NCBI GenBank assembly: GCA_016795155.1
Contig: JAEUIE010000029.1
Location: 193,212 to 246,172, forward strand
Length of the DNA: 52,961 nt
Reading direction: 5' to 3'
From: Planctomycetia bacterium
Lineage (GTDB): Bacteria > Planctomycetota > Planctomycetia > Gemmatales > HRBIN36
Shown: one piece after another, positions 17,438 to 24,649 of the stretch
How positions within the stretch are numbered: the first letter of the stretch is position 1
How the letters are laid out: each line of letters starts with the position of its first letter
Made by a program: the position numbers and the translations under genes
The notes under the pieces: model-generated
What the model saw: only the letters and a program-made list of their open reading frames with translations
What the model was told of the DNA's origin: nothing
Databases searched by the model: none

Positions 17438-19501
17438 ATGCGTCTGACAATCACCATCACGATGATGTTCACCCTGGCAGGGTTGGTCTTTGCGGATGAC
17501 AAGAAGAAGATCACCTACCAGGATGATATTCTCCCCCTCTTGCGGGAGAAATGTGCCAGTTGCCATAACCCCGATAAGAAGCAGGGTGGCCTGAATGTCG
17601 TGAACTACACCGCACTCATGGAAGGTAGTTCGCGTGGCAAAATCGTTGAGCCAGGCGATCCTGACCAGAGTTCGCTCTACCTCCTGATGGCACATCAGGA
17701 ACAGCCCTTCATGCCGCCGAAGTCGCCCAAGCTCCCCGATAAAGACTTGGTGCTGGTTTCCAACTGGATCAAGGGTGGAGCGCTCGAAAGCTCAGGCAGC
17801 ACAGCGAACATCAAAAAGCCCAAAGTCGATATGAGTCTGAAGACGGCGGCTCGTGGCAAGCCCGAAGGCCCGCCTCCCATGCCCGGCGAGACGCTGATGC
17901 TCGATCCCGCCATCAAAACCCCACGAGGTAATGCCATCACTGCACTGGCCACCAGCCCCTGGGCTCCGGTGGCAGCTGTCGCCAGCGCCAAGTCCATCGT
18001 CCTTTACCATACCGATTCGCAGGATGTCATCGGTATCCTGCCGTTCCCCGAAGGCCAGGTAAATGTCCTCAAGTTCAGTCGCAATGGCAGCATGCTCCTT
18101 GCTGCAGGCGGACGAGGAGGGCAGTTAGGCAAAGCCATCGTATTCGATGTCAAGACAGGCAACCGTGTCATCGAAGTGGGCGAAGAAACGGATGCCATTC
18201 TCGCTGCCGATATCAGCCCCGATCAATCGCAGATTGCTCTCGGCAACTCCTCCAAGATGGTACGCATCTATTCCACCAGGGAAGGAACCGTTCTTTACAC
18301 CCTGAAGAAGCACACCGATTGGGTGACTGCACTCGAATACAGCCCCGATGGCGTGTTGCTTGCCACGGGTGATCGCAACGGCGGGCTGGCAGTATGGGAA
18401 GCTGGATCCGGCCAAGAGTTCATCCAGATTCGTGGTCCACAACTGGCTGTCAGCGAAGTCAGTTGGCGGCCTGATGGCAACATGCTCGCCGTCAGCAGTG
18501 AAGATACCCAGATTCGTCTCTTTGAAATGGAAAATGGCAACCAGGTGAAAGCCTGGGGCGCACACGGTGGCGGCGCACTCAGCGTTCGCTACCATCACGA
18601 TGGACGCATCGTTAGCACCGGCCGCGATCGTGTCACCAAAATATGGGATGGCAACGGTGCTTTGCAGAAGCAGACCCCGGCGACACCCGATGTCGCTCTC
18701 AAAACTGCATGGGCACATGATGGCAGCAAAGTCCTGACCGGCGACTGGATTGGCCAGGTACATGCCTACACCGTAGCTGATGGCAAGGAAATAGGATTTG
18801 TCGTCAGCAACCCGCCTGGACTGGGACAACGATTAGCAGAAGCTGTCAAAAAGCTGGATGCGGTGAAAGTGAAACAGACTCAGACTGCTGCTCAACTGGC
18901 TGCTGCCACGGCAAACATGCAGAAAGCGACCGCGGAATTCACCACGCTTCAGAAGCAGGCAGCCGATACTGCAGCTGCAGTCAAGCAGTGGCAGGATACG
19001 GTCAACCAGGCTGCCACCGATCCGACCCTCTCCGCAGCCAAGTCTGCCCAGGATGCTGTCCCGAACAAGGAGCAGGCAGTGGCCAAACTGAACGAAGCCG
19101 CTGTGAAAGCCAAAGAAGCTGCTGATAAGATTGGCAACAGTGCCGAACTCTCGGCATTCGCCCTGCAGAGCCAGGCACTGGCCAGCAAGCACGCTACGGA
19201 ACTTATCGCAGCGAAGCAGTATGCCCAGCAGATGCTCGCCGCCGCCAAGCCCGCACAGGATCGCCTGGCTGCAGCTCATGCGGAACTGGGCAAGGCCCAA
19301 GTCGCCAATAACACGGTAGCCCAGCAACTGCCCGCCAAGCAGGCTGCCTTAAAAGCAGCACAAGATCAAATGCCTCCCGTGCAGGCTGCAGCCCAGGCTG
19401 CCACTGCTGAACTGCAACAGGTGCAAGCTTCAGTCGCCCGCATGCAGAAAGCCAGCGAAGCCCAGAAAGCAGCAGGCGCCAAAACTACTGCCAGCCGATA
19501 A
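17438..19501 (+). CDS. Cytochrome c-like, WD40 propeller and coiled-coil fusion protein
   Basis: A 687-residue exported protein, last gene of the DUF1501 operon. The signal peptide ends near VFADD (residue 20). A planctomycete-type cytochrome c domain (PSCyt1) follows, with CASCH at about residues 39-43 and a distal EQPFMPPKSPKL. Residues 150-470 form a WD40 beta-propeller (LKKHTDWVTALEYSPDGVLLATG and similar blades). From about 480 to the end there is a long Ala/Lys/Gln-rich coiled coil. Cytochrome-propeller fusions are a planctomycete speciality. Together with the DUF1549/1553 protein it may form an envelope electron-transfer or surface complex; this is inference from linkage. Confidence 0.9.
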   Translation: MRLTITITMMFTLAGLVFADDKKKITYQDDILPLLREKCASCHNPDKKQGGLNVVNYTALMEGSSRGKIVEPGDPDQSSLYLLMAHQEQPFMPPKSPKLPDKDLVLVSNWIKGGALESSGSTANIKKPKVDMSLKTAARGKPEGPPPMPGETLMLDPAIKTPRGNAITALATSPWAPVAAVASAKSIVLYHTDSQDVIGILPFPEGQVNVLKFSRNGSMLLAAGGRGGQLGKAIVFDVKTGNRVIEVGEETDAILAADISPDQSQIALGNSSKMVRIYSTREGTVLYTLKKHTDWVTALEYSPDGVLLATGDRNGGLAVWEAGSGQEFIQIRGPQLAVSEVSWRPDGNMLAVSSEDTQIRLFEMENGNQVKAWGAHGGGALSVRYHHDGRIVSTGRDRVTKIWDGNGALQKQTPATPDVALKTAWAHDGSKVLTGDWIGQVHAYTVADGKEIGFVVSNPPGLGQRLAEAVKKLDAVKVKQTQTAAQLAAATANMQKATAEFTTLQKQAADTAAAVKQWQDTVNQAATDPTLSAAKSAQDAVPNKEQAVAKLNEAAVKAKEAADKIGNSAELSAFALQSQALASKHATELIAAKQYAQQMLAAAKPAQDRLAAAHAELGKAQVANNTVAQQLPAKQAALKAAQDQMPPVQAAAQAATAELQQVQASVARMQKASEAQKAAGAKTTASR

Positions 19502-19502
19502 T

Positions 19503-19619
19503 GTAGACGCGGCATCCTGCCGCGTCATCAACCGTGAGAGTCCATGTTACAGCCCAGAAACTCTGGCTTAACAAGTCTAACCGCCAGCGATTGCAGAAGC
19601 GGCAAGATGCCGCTTCTAC
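19503..19619. repeat. BIME-like inverted pair with GTAG heads
   Basis: Left: GTA then stem GACGCGGCA/TGCCGCGTC around TCC (19503-19526). Right: stem GAAGCGGCA/TGCCGCTTC around AGA, then TAC (19596-19619). Read in opposite directions both start GTAGA and share the core GCGGCAT. GTAG followed by a palindrome is the REP signature, and the inverted pair arrangement matches BIMEs. It follows the last gene of the DUF1501 operon. Confidence 0.75.
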
Positions 19620-19686
19620 TTTGAGAGTGCTGTCATCCAGATACACCACCTGCCCCATTCGGTATTTTTCCGTCGTTAGACGTGAA

Positions 19687-19857
19687 TTATTTTTCCTGCA
19701 CAGCAGCTTTACGAGATGCGATCACCCATACACCTGCGCTCATGAGCCCGCCGCCCAGGATTCCGAATCCAATCATCCACGGCATATATCCGCCAGGCAG
19801 CCCAGCCATTTCCACGCGGTCGAGCCATTGTACTTCTTCGTGGATCAGTACTCCCAT
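19687..19857 (-). CDS. Small predicted membrane protein (56 aa)
   Basis: ATG 19857 opens a 56-codon frame with an acidic amphipathic start (MGVLIHEEVQWLDRVE), then one Gly-rich transmembrane helix (PWMIGFGILGGGLMSAGVWVIA) and a short basic tail. Its start lies inside the last codons of the upstream gene (stop at 19845), offset by one frame, an arrangement that allows coupled translation. No family recognised. It could instead be the second half of a frameshifted single gene. Confidence 0.45.
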   Translation of the reverse strand: MGVLIHEEVQWLDRVEMAGLPGGYMPWMIGFGILGGGLMSAGVWVIASRKAAVQEK

Positions 19858-20072
19858 GAGTTGGTAGCGATATCCCAGACACCATTCAAGAAGGCAGTAT
19901 GTCTGCCCCGTTCGTCGAACACGATTCTTTTGCCTGTTCCACGTTTATTCCAATGCTGGTAAGCCGACTGATGGAACAACATCATTCCAGTCAGGCTAAC
20001 TACGAGAAAGGCAAAGAATATTATCCCTGGCCGTTCGTCGCTGCCTCGCACATTAGTTTTCTGACTTGGCAA
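19845..20072 (-). CDS. Small predicted single-pass membrane protein (75 aa)
   Basis: A 75-codon frame from a TTG at 20072, with a GTG eight codons downstream as alternative start. After a polar, basic N-terminus comes one transmembrane helix (GIIFFAFLVVSLTGMMLFH), then a charged tail containing FDERGRHTAFLNGVWD. This looks like a genuine membrane peptide, and the plus strand here has no better frame. It overlaps the 56-residue gene downstream by 13 bases. Function unknown. Confidence 0.45.
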   Translation of the reverse strand: MPSQKTNVRGSDERPGIIFFAFLVVSLTGMMLFHQSAYQHWNKRGTGKRIVFDERGRHTAFLNGVWDIATNSWEY

Positions 20073-20113
20073 TTCCTTGGTTCGGGCTGTTCGCTCATTA
20101 ATCTGGCCTGATC

Positions 20114-20359
20114 TCAGGCAAACATCAATCGCCCCTTGGGTTCAGGTATGGGCCGTCCAAGTTCTTTGGCTGTTGCAATCCATTCTTCAATGATTACTTC
20201 AACATTCTTCAATGCCTCGTGGTAGGTTTTTCCGTCAGACATACAACCCGGTAATTCTGGCACCTCAGCAATAAATGCTTGATCTTCTTTGCTCCAGTAG
20301 AGAATGATCTCGTACTGAATTTTTCTGCTTGCGCGTGGTTTCCCATTCTTATTCTTCAT
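20114..20359 (-). CDS. hicB: HicB-like antitoxin
   Basis: An 81-residue HicB-type partial RNase H fold: YEIILYWSKEDQAFIAEVPELPGCMSDGKTYHEAL is the typical beta-hairpin core with the ELPGC turn, followed by the helix NVEVIIEEWIATAKELGRPIPEP. This version lacks a clear C-terminal DNA-binding helix, as in the short HicB class. HicB proteins sequester HicA mRNA interferase. The gene overlaps the end of hicA by eleven bases, so the toxin gene comes first in the operon. Confidence 0.88.
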   Translation of the reverse strand: MKNKNGKPRASRKIQYEIILYWSKEDQAFIAEVPELPGCMSDGKTYHEALKNVEVIIEEWIATAKELGRPIPEPKGRLMFA

Positions 20360-20621
20360 GATCGTTCTCTTGAACTAAACGATAGGTTGTAATGAGTTCT
20401 CTCACTTGCTTCACCTGATATGCTTTTGCTTTGCCCTTCTTTGGTTGAAGATTGATGATTTCAGGGATGCCTTCTATCGTGAATATGTGATGATCACCTC
20501 GCACACGAACTTCAAAACCAAGGTACTCCAGCATTTTACACAATTCTATGAATCGAATATTGTTATCAGCATTGCCACGGAGAACTGTCATTAATGTCTT
20601 GAGTACTTTCTTCACAGGCAA
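20349..20621 (-). CDS. hicA: HicA-like mRNA interferase toxin
   Basis: A 90-residue HicA-type double-stranded-RNA-binding-like toxin. The core RFIELCKMLEYLGFEVRVRGDHHIFTIEG carries the expected catalytic His in the RGDHHIF motif (usually RGSHH), followed by INLQPKKGKAKAYQVKQVRELI. HicA cleaves mRNA independently of ribosomes. Candidate starts are TTG 20621, GTG 20615 and ATG 20591. The homology reaches into the segment KKVLKTLMTVLRG, which favours one of the first two. It is paired with hicB downstream on the same strand. Confidence 0.88.
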   Translation of the reverse strand: MPVKKVLKTLMTVLRGNADNNIRFIELCKMLEYLGFEVRVRGDHHIFTIEGIPEIINLQPKKGKAKAYQVKQVRELITTYRLVQENDHEE

Positions 20622-20749
20622 TCTCGATCATACTTTATGAGCAATCCTATTCTTACAACATAACACGAAAATACAATCCCTCCTTGCTTCCCTGCCACTC
20701 TCCGGCGATACTAACCCTCTGCCCGTCTCTCTCACCGGAGTTGTGATCG

Positions 20750-21994
20750 ATGTACCGTTTCCTTGCCGTTGGACTCTTGCTCTCGTGTGCCGGGTACCTG
20801 ATCGCTCAGCCCCCCCAACCCGGTCCCATTAGTTGGAAGAAAACCGTCATCGACACCGCCTTTCGCTCCGAAGGCGTAACCTTCTTCGATGTCAACAAGG
20901 ACGGCAAGAAAGATATCCTCGTCGGCGAATTCTGGTACGAAGCTCCCGATTGGAAACGGCATGAATTGCAGACGCCAGGCAACTATGGCGACGGTCAGCG
21001 CAGCTACAGCAAGGTCTTCTGTTGTTGGGGTGAAGACCTCAATGGCGATGGATATACTGATCTCATCGTGGTTGATTTCCCTGGCGCCCCCTGCTACTGG
21101 CTCGAAAACCCCAAAGGGCAGTCAGGCCATTGGAAAAAGCATCCCATCTGGCACAGCGCCTGCAATGAAACACCTCAATATGTCGATCTGTTCGGCACCG
21201 GCAAGCGTGTACTCATCATGGGATTTCAACCCAGGGAAAAGCCTGGCGTCGATAACGAAGGGCGGATGGCCTACTTCACTCCCAATGGTGATCCGTATAA
21301 GGAATGGGACATGCACCCCATCTCCAGTGAAAGCGTTGCTCCCAAAATGAAGGATGGCAAGCCGGTGCCCGGCACCGGGCACATGATTCCCGGGACCCAG
21401 CGTTTCTCACATGGCCTGGGTGTTGGCGATATCAATGGCGATGGTCGGCTCGATGTCATCTGCACTGGTGGATGGTGGGAACAGCCTGAGAAGGCCGATG
21501 GCACTACCCCATGGAAGTTTCGTGCTGCCAACTTGGGCCCTGCCTGTGCCGACATGTTTGCCATCGACATCGACAATGACACGAAGGCGGACATTGTTTC
21601 CACTTCCGCTCATCAGTTCGGCATCTGGTGGCACAAACAGCGGGGCGATGGAGCATTCGAACGCCGCGACTTGTTCCCCCAGTACACTTCGGAAACTCAC
21701 GCTGCCCATTTTGTGGATATCGATGGTGATGGTCTGAAAGATCTGGTTACCGGCAAACGCTGGTGGTCGCATGGCCGCAGCGAACCAGGCTCAGACTGGC
21801 CCGCCATGCTCTACTGGTTCAAGGCGAAAAAAAGCAAGGATGGCATGATCGACTTCACGCCTTATATCATCGATACCGATTCCGGCGTAGGCACCCAGTT
21901 TGCGGTAGGCGATGTCAATGGCGATGGCTTGCTCGATATCGTCATCTCCAACAAGAAGGGTGTCTCCCTCCACGAACAAGTTCGTAAAAAATAA
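20750..21994 (+). CDS. FG-GAP/VCBS-repeat exported protein
   Basis: A 414-residue exported protein (signal peptide MYRFLAVGLLLSCAGYLIAQ) starting at ATG 20750 with GGAG nine bases upstream. It holds at least five FG-GAP/VCBS blades, each with a calcium-loop-like DxNxDGxxD element (DVNKDGKKDILVG, DLNGDGYTDLIVV, DINGDGRLDVICT, DIDGDGLKDLVTG, DVNGDGLLDIVIS). Such seven-bladed propellers are common, highly multiplied surface proteins in planctomycetes. No enzymatic domain is seen. The gene ends at a TTAG palindrome. Confidence 0.9.
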   Translation: MYRFLAVGLLLSCAGYLIAQPPQPGPISWKKTVIDTAFRSEGVTFFDVNKDGKKDILVGEFWYEAPDWKRHELQTPGNYGDGQRSYSKVFCCWGEDLNGDGYTDLIVVDFPGAPCYWLENPKGQSGHWKKHPIWHSACNETPQYVDLFGTGKRVLIMGFQPREKPGVDNEGRMAYFTPNGDPYKEWDMHPISSESVAPKMKDGKPVPGTGHMIPGTQRFSHGLGVGDINGDGRLDVICTGGWWEQPEKADGTTPWKFRAANLGPACADMFAIDIDNDTKADIVSTSAHQFGIWWHKQRGDGAFERRDLFPQYTSETHAAHFVDIDGDGLKDLVTGKRWWSHGRSEPGSDWPAMLYWFKAKKSKDGMIDFTPYIIDTDSGVGTQFAVGDVNGDGLLDIVISNKKGVSLHEQVRKK

Positions 21995-22001
21995 ACCCTA
22001 T

Positions 22002-22029
22002 TTAGCCCCCGGCTCTTCAAGCCGGGGGC
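22002..22029. repeat. TTAGCCC palindrome, identical to 5051-5078
   Basis: Stem GCCCCCGGC/GCCGGGGGC with loop TCTTCAA, all 28 bases identical to the left element at 5051. It lies seven bases after the FG-GAP stop, so it may terminate that transcript. No inverted partner is visible here. Confidence 0.75.
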
Positions 22030-22070
22030 GGGTTCACGCGATAACTCCACATCAACTACGAAATTCCACC

Positions 22071-22289
22071 ATGATCGATCAGCAACTCCTCGACATCCTT
22101 GTCTGCCCGCTAGGCAAAGCCCCTCTCAAAGTGGAAGATAATCACCTGATCTGCACTCGCTGCGGTGCAGTCTTTTCTTTCACCAGGGAAGGCTATCCTA
22201 ATCTGGTCATCGAAGATGCACAGCTTCCCGAAGGAATCAAACGAATTGAAGACTTAGCTTGTGCACAGGTTGAGAAAGAAGAACCCTGA
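22071..22289 (+). CDS. Trm112-family zinc-ribbon protein
   Basis: A 72-residue Trm112-like protein (UPF0434 family). The N-terminus LLDILVCPLGKAPLKVEDNHLICTRCGAVF includes one Cys (CPLGK) where classical members have CPxC, and a second knuckle CTRC. The segment FTREGYPNLVIEDAQ matches the conserved YPIxdgiPvLL region. Trm112 proteins activate methyltransferases in eukaryotes; bacterial ones are mostly uncharacterised. The stop is followed by a gap before a PEP-CTERM-like gene. Confidence 0.85.
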   Translation: MIDQQLLDILVCPLGKAPLKVEDNHLICTRCGAVFSFTREGYPNLVIEDAQLPEGIKRIEDLACAQVEKEEP

Positions 22290-22394
22290 TCTCGGACAGG
22301 AATTATGCTGCGAATGTAATTTATTGGTTGACATAGCATTACACCTTACGTAACTTAACTTTCATACATCTTGATTGGCATCGAGAGGATTTGC

Positions 22395-23261
22395 ATGATG
22401 CGAATACTATTCGCTTTGTTTACAGTGATATGCATTCACTCAACTGTCTGGGCTCAACCGGTCAGTGTATTTATTATAGATACCTTCAATAACACGATCA
22501 ATTCACCCAGTGATGCGGTAAATGACAGTACTATCAATGGTACTGCTGCCTGGTTGGGGTTTGGCCCATTAACAGGAGTTTTGGGCAGTAACCGTGTGAT
22601 GGGCAACTACCTTACTGAAGTTGATCCTGGCAGTTCGCCACCATACCTCAATAATGCTACCCGAGTGGGTTCTGGCGTGTTCAGCATCGATAATCCCTTC
22701 GACACCCGTTCTGGAGGGCAGATTATCTGGCAAGGTAATACCACCACACCGGGCACTAACCCAATTACATCACACCCTGCCAGCTTCGGATTGGGGAATC
22801 TGGATTTCAACACCATCCTGACCGACCCAAACTTTTACTTCCAATGGTCAGTTATCAATGCTGATAATCGCGATTGGACCTACACCGTTCGTGCCTATAC
22901 CAATAACGCCAGCAATTACTTCGAGGGCTCAGTAACTTCTAATCAGTCAGGCGTATTACTCGATATTGCCCGCATCAATTTCCTGGTGGGTGCTGGTGCA
23001 CCCAATTGGGCTGATATCGACGCTATCAGCTTCTCCGCCAGCTACTCAGGTGGATTACTCGGAGGCGATCTGGCTATCAACTTCCTGCAGTTGGCTGTTC
23101 CCGAAATGAGCACTTATATGATGATTGGCCTCATGCTTCTCCTCGGAGGAGCGGTCTACACTTACCGTAAGAGCAGCAAAGAACAGAAGAAAACTGAGAT
23201 AGCTTCCGAAACAGTTGCATCAAACGATGCAACACCTGTTGTGCCAACTTTAACTGTATGA
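22395..23261 (+). CDS. PEP-CTERM-like exported protein (variant sorting signal)
   Basis: A 288-residue exported protein. ATG 22395 follows AGAGG and starts a signal peptide ending near VWAQ. The mature domain is Asn/Ser/Thr-rich with no recognised enzyme motif. The C-terminus shows VPEMSTY at residues 235-241, a hydrophobic stretch (MMIGLMLLLGGAVYTY) and RKSS, then an extra 30-residue tail rich in Ser, Glu and Thr. The normal PEP-CTERM triad is present in position, but the Pro after PE is a Met and the tail after the helix is unusually long. Role unknown. Confidence 0.7.
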   Translation: MMRILFALFTVICIHSTVWAQPVSVFIIDTFNNTINSPSDAVNDSTINGTAAWLGFGPLTGVLGSNRVMGNYLTEVDPGSSPPYLNNATRVGSGVFSIDNPFDTRSGGQIIWQGNTTTPGTNPITSHPASFGLGNLDFNTILTDPNFYFQWSVINADNRDWTYTVRAYTNNASNYFEGSVTSNQSGVLLDIARINFLVGAGAPNWADIDAISFSASYSGGLLGGDLAINFLQLAVPEMSTYMMIGLMLLLGGAVYTYRKSSKEQKKTEIASETVASNDATPVVPTLTV

Positions 23262-23283
23262 AAAAGACTTTGCTGACATTTCC

Positions 23284-23317
23284 AACTCACGGCTTCTGCT
23301 GAGTCGTGAGTTTTTTT
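23284..23317 (+). terminator. Rho-independent terminator
   Basis: Stem AACTCACG/CGTGAGTT, loop of 13 bases, followed by a run of seven T on the plus strand. It terminates the PEP-CTERM-like gene and nearly touches the stop of the convergent DUF3299-type gene at 23316. Confidence 0.8.
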
Positions 23318-24635
23318 ATTGAGGCGTACTGACGCTCGCATCCTGAATCGTAAACAGAAACTCGTTCGGATCGCTTGCATTTAACTTGAGTGATCCAGTC
23401 ACAGTAATGACATTCCTGGTAAACCGGGCCGTGCTGCCTGGCTTCATGCTGACAAAGACGATGCCAGTGAGATCAGGTGCAGTGCAGTACCAGCAGCCTA
23501 TCGGGTTTTCCACCAATACGAAACTGGTGCAATCGAGGTCATCGGTCAGTGGATGCAGAAAGCCGGTAAGCGTAACAGGTTTGTTTTCCAGCTTTTTGAG
23601 ATATGGATGAAACGTCAGCTTGAACTCCCGTGCATCGCGGGCGGTCTCCGCCAGCACCGGCCAGGCTAACAGCCCTGCATCGCCTGCCTGGCTGGCCAGT
23701 TTGTTGATATCAAACGGTTCCTGAATCAGTGGCCTGCGCGATTTGAATTCCAGCTTCATGCCCGCAGCATGGTTTATATGCTTTTCCTGCCTTTCAATGG
23801 GAACAATACCACCACGATTTTCGCTGGCTGCAAGGTATGTCGCTCGTGATTGTCTCAGAGCAGCATTTGATAAGGCATATTCCCCCACGCAGAGTTCGAG
23901 CAGTTGAGCAGCCGTGGCAGCATCGCCATACACTCCAGCCAGTTCTCCCAATTGCCAAAGTAGCCGAGCATCGTGAGGCAGGGATAATGCCAGCCGTTGT
24001 GTCAGGGCAATGCTGTTGCCGGGCAGTTGCTGGCGTTCCTCGGCAGTAAACTGTCCCCGTCGTGATTGCCCATCGGCAGTCGTCAGTTTCAGTGGAAAGA
24101 GTTCATCCAGCCCGTTGTTCCTCCGCATGCGTGACTGCACCAGCTTCAAATGCAGAGCTTCCACTGGCTTGTTCTCAGGTGAGGCTAGTGCGACAGCAAC
24201 CTGCAAGTGTTCTGCTGCTTGAGTTAAGTCACCTGCCAGTTGCCAGGCACTTCCCAGGTTGGCATGCACAGCAAAATGTTTCGGGAACTTCCGGGCTGCA
24301 GGCCCCAGTGAACTGATGGCCTGGTCAATCTGTCCCAGACGAAGATACAGTGCACCAAGGTCAGAAGCTTCATCGGCTGATAGATTGGCTCGTCGCGATT
24401 CCAACCCTTTGACTGCAGACTGGTACTCCTGTCTTTTCAGTGATGGCGGAGTCTGCGGCGAAGGTGGCTGGGCAATCATCCTGAGCATGCGATGGTCCGC
24501 CAGGAATCCATTCCATGTGGCGGGCAGGGGAGCATATCGCTCACCTGAATAATGTATCGTGGCATGGGCTGTCAAGTTGCCGAACGATAGTCCTAGCACA
24601 AGGGCTGCCAAGCCACGCAATCGCTTGATCACCAT
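23316..24635 (-). CDS. TPR protein with C-terminal DUF3299-like domain
   Basis: A 439-residue exported protein. The signal peptide ends near AHA (residue 25). Residues 60-280 hold TPR-like helices (LGALYLRLGQIDQAISSLGPAA; HANLGSAWQLAGDLTQAAEHLQVA). The last 100 residues, VTLTGFLHPLTDDLDCTSFVLVENPIGCWYCTAPDLTGIVFV, match DUF3299, a small extracytoplasmic beta domain with a conserved Cys pair (here C-W-Y-C). It starts 14 bases after the stop of the giant DUF1549/1553 protein, with GAGG four bases before its ATG, so the two are co-transcribed. A scaffolding or maturation role in the envelope is inferred. Confidence 0.8.
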   Translation of the reverse strand: MVIKRLRGLAALVLGLSFGNLTAHATIHYSGERYAPLPATWNGFLADHRMLRMIAQPPSPQTPPSLKRQEYQSAVKGLESRRANLSADEASDLGALYLRLGQIDQAISSLGPAARKFPKHFAVHANLGSAWQLAGDLTQAAEHLQVAVALASPENKPVEALHLKLVQSRMRRNNGLDELFPLKLTTADGQSRRGQFTAEERQQLPGNSIALTQRLALSLPHDARLLWQLGELAGVYGDAATAAQLLELCVGEYALSNAALRQSRATYLAASENRGGIVPIERQEKHINHAAGMKLEFKSRRPLIQEPFDINKLASQAGDAGLLAWPVLAETARDAREFKLTFHPYLKKLENKPVTLTGFLHPLTDDLDCTSFVLVENPIGCWYCTAPDLTGIVFVSMKPGSTARFTRNVITVTGSLKLNASDPNEFLFTIQDASVSTPQ

Positions 24636-24649
24636 GGTTCCTCAATAAA

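Noticed and set aside
19534-19962. A 142-codon plus-strand frame covering the BIME
   Set aside because: Its first third is translated palindrome and the rest is antisense to the two small membrane-protein genes; the composition is not protein-like.
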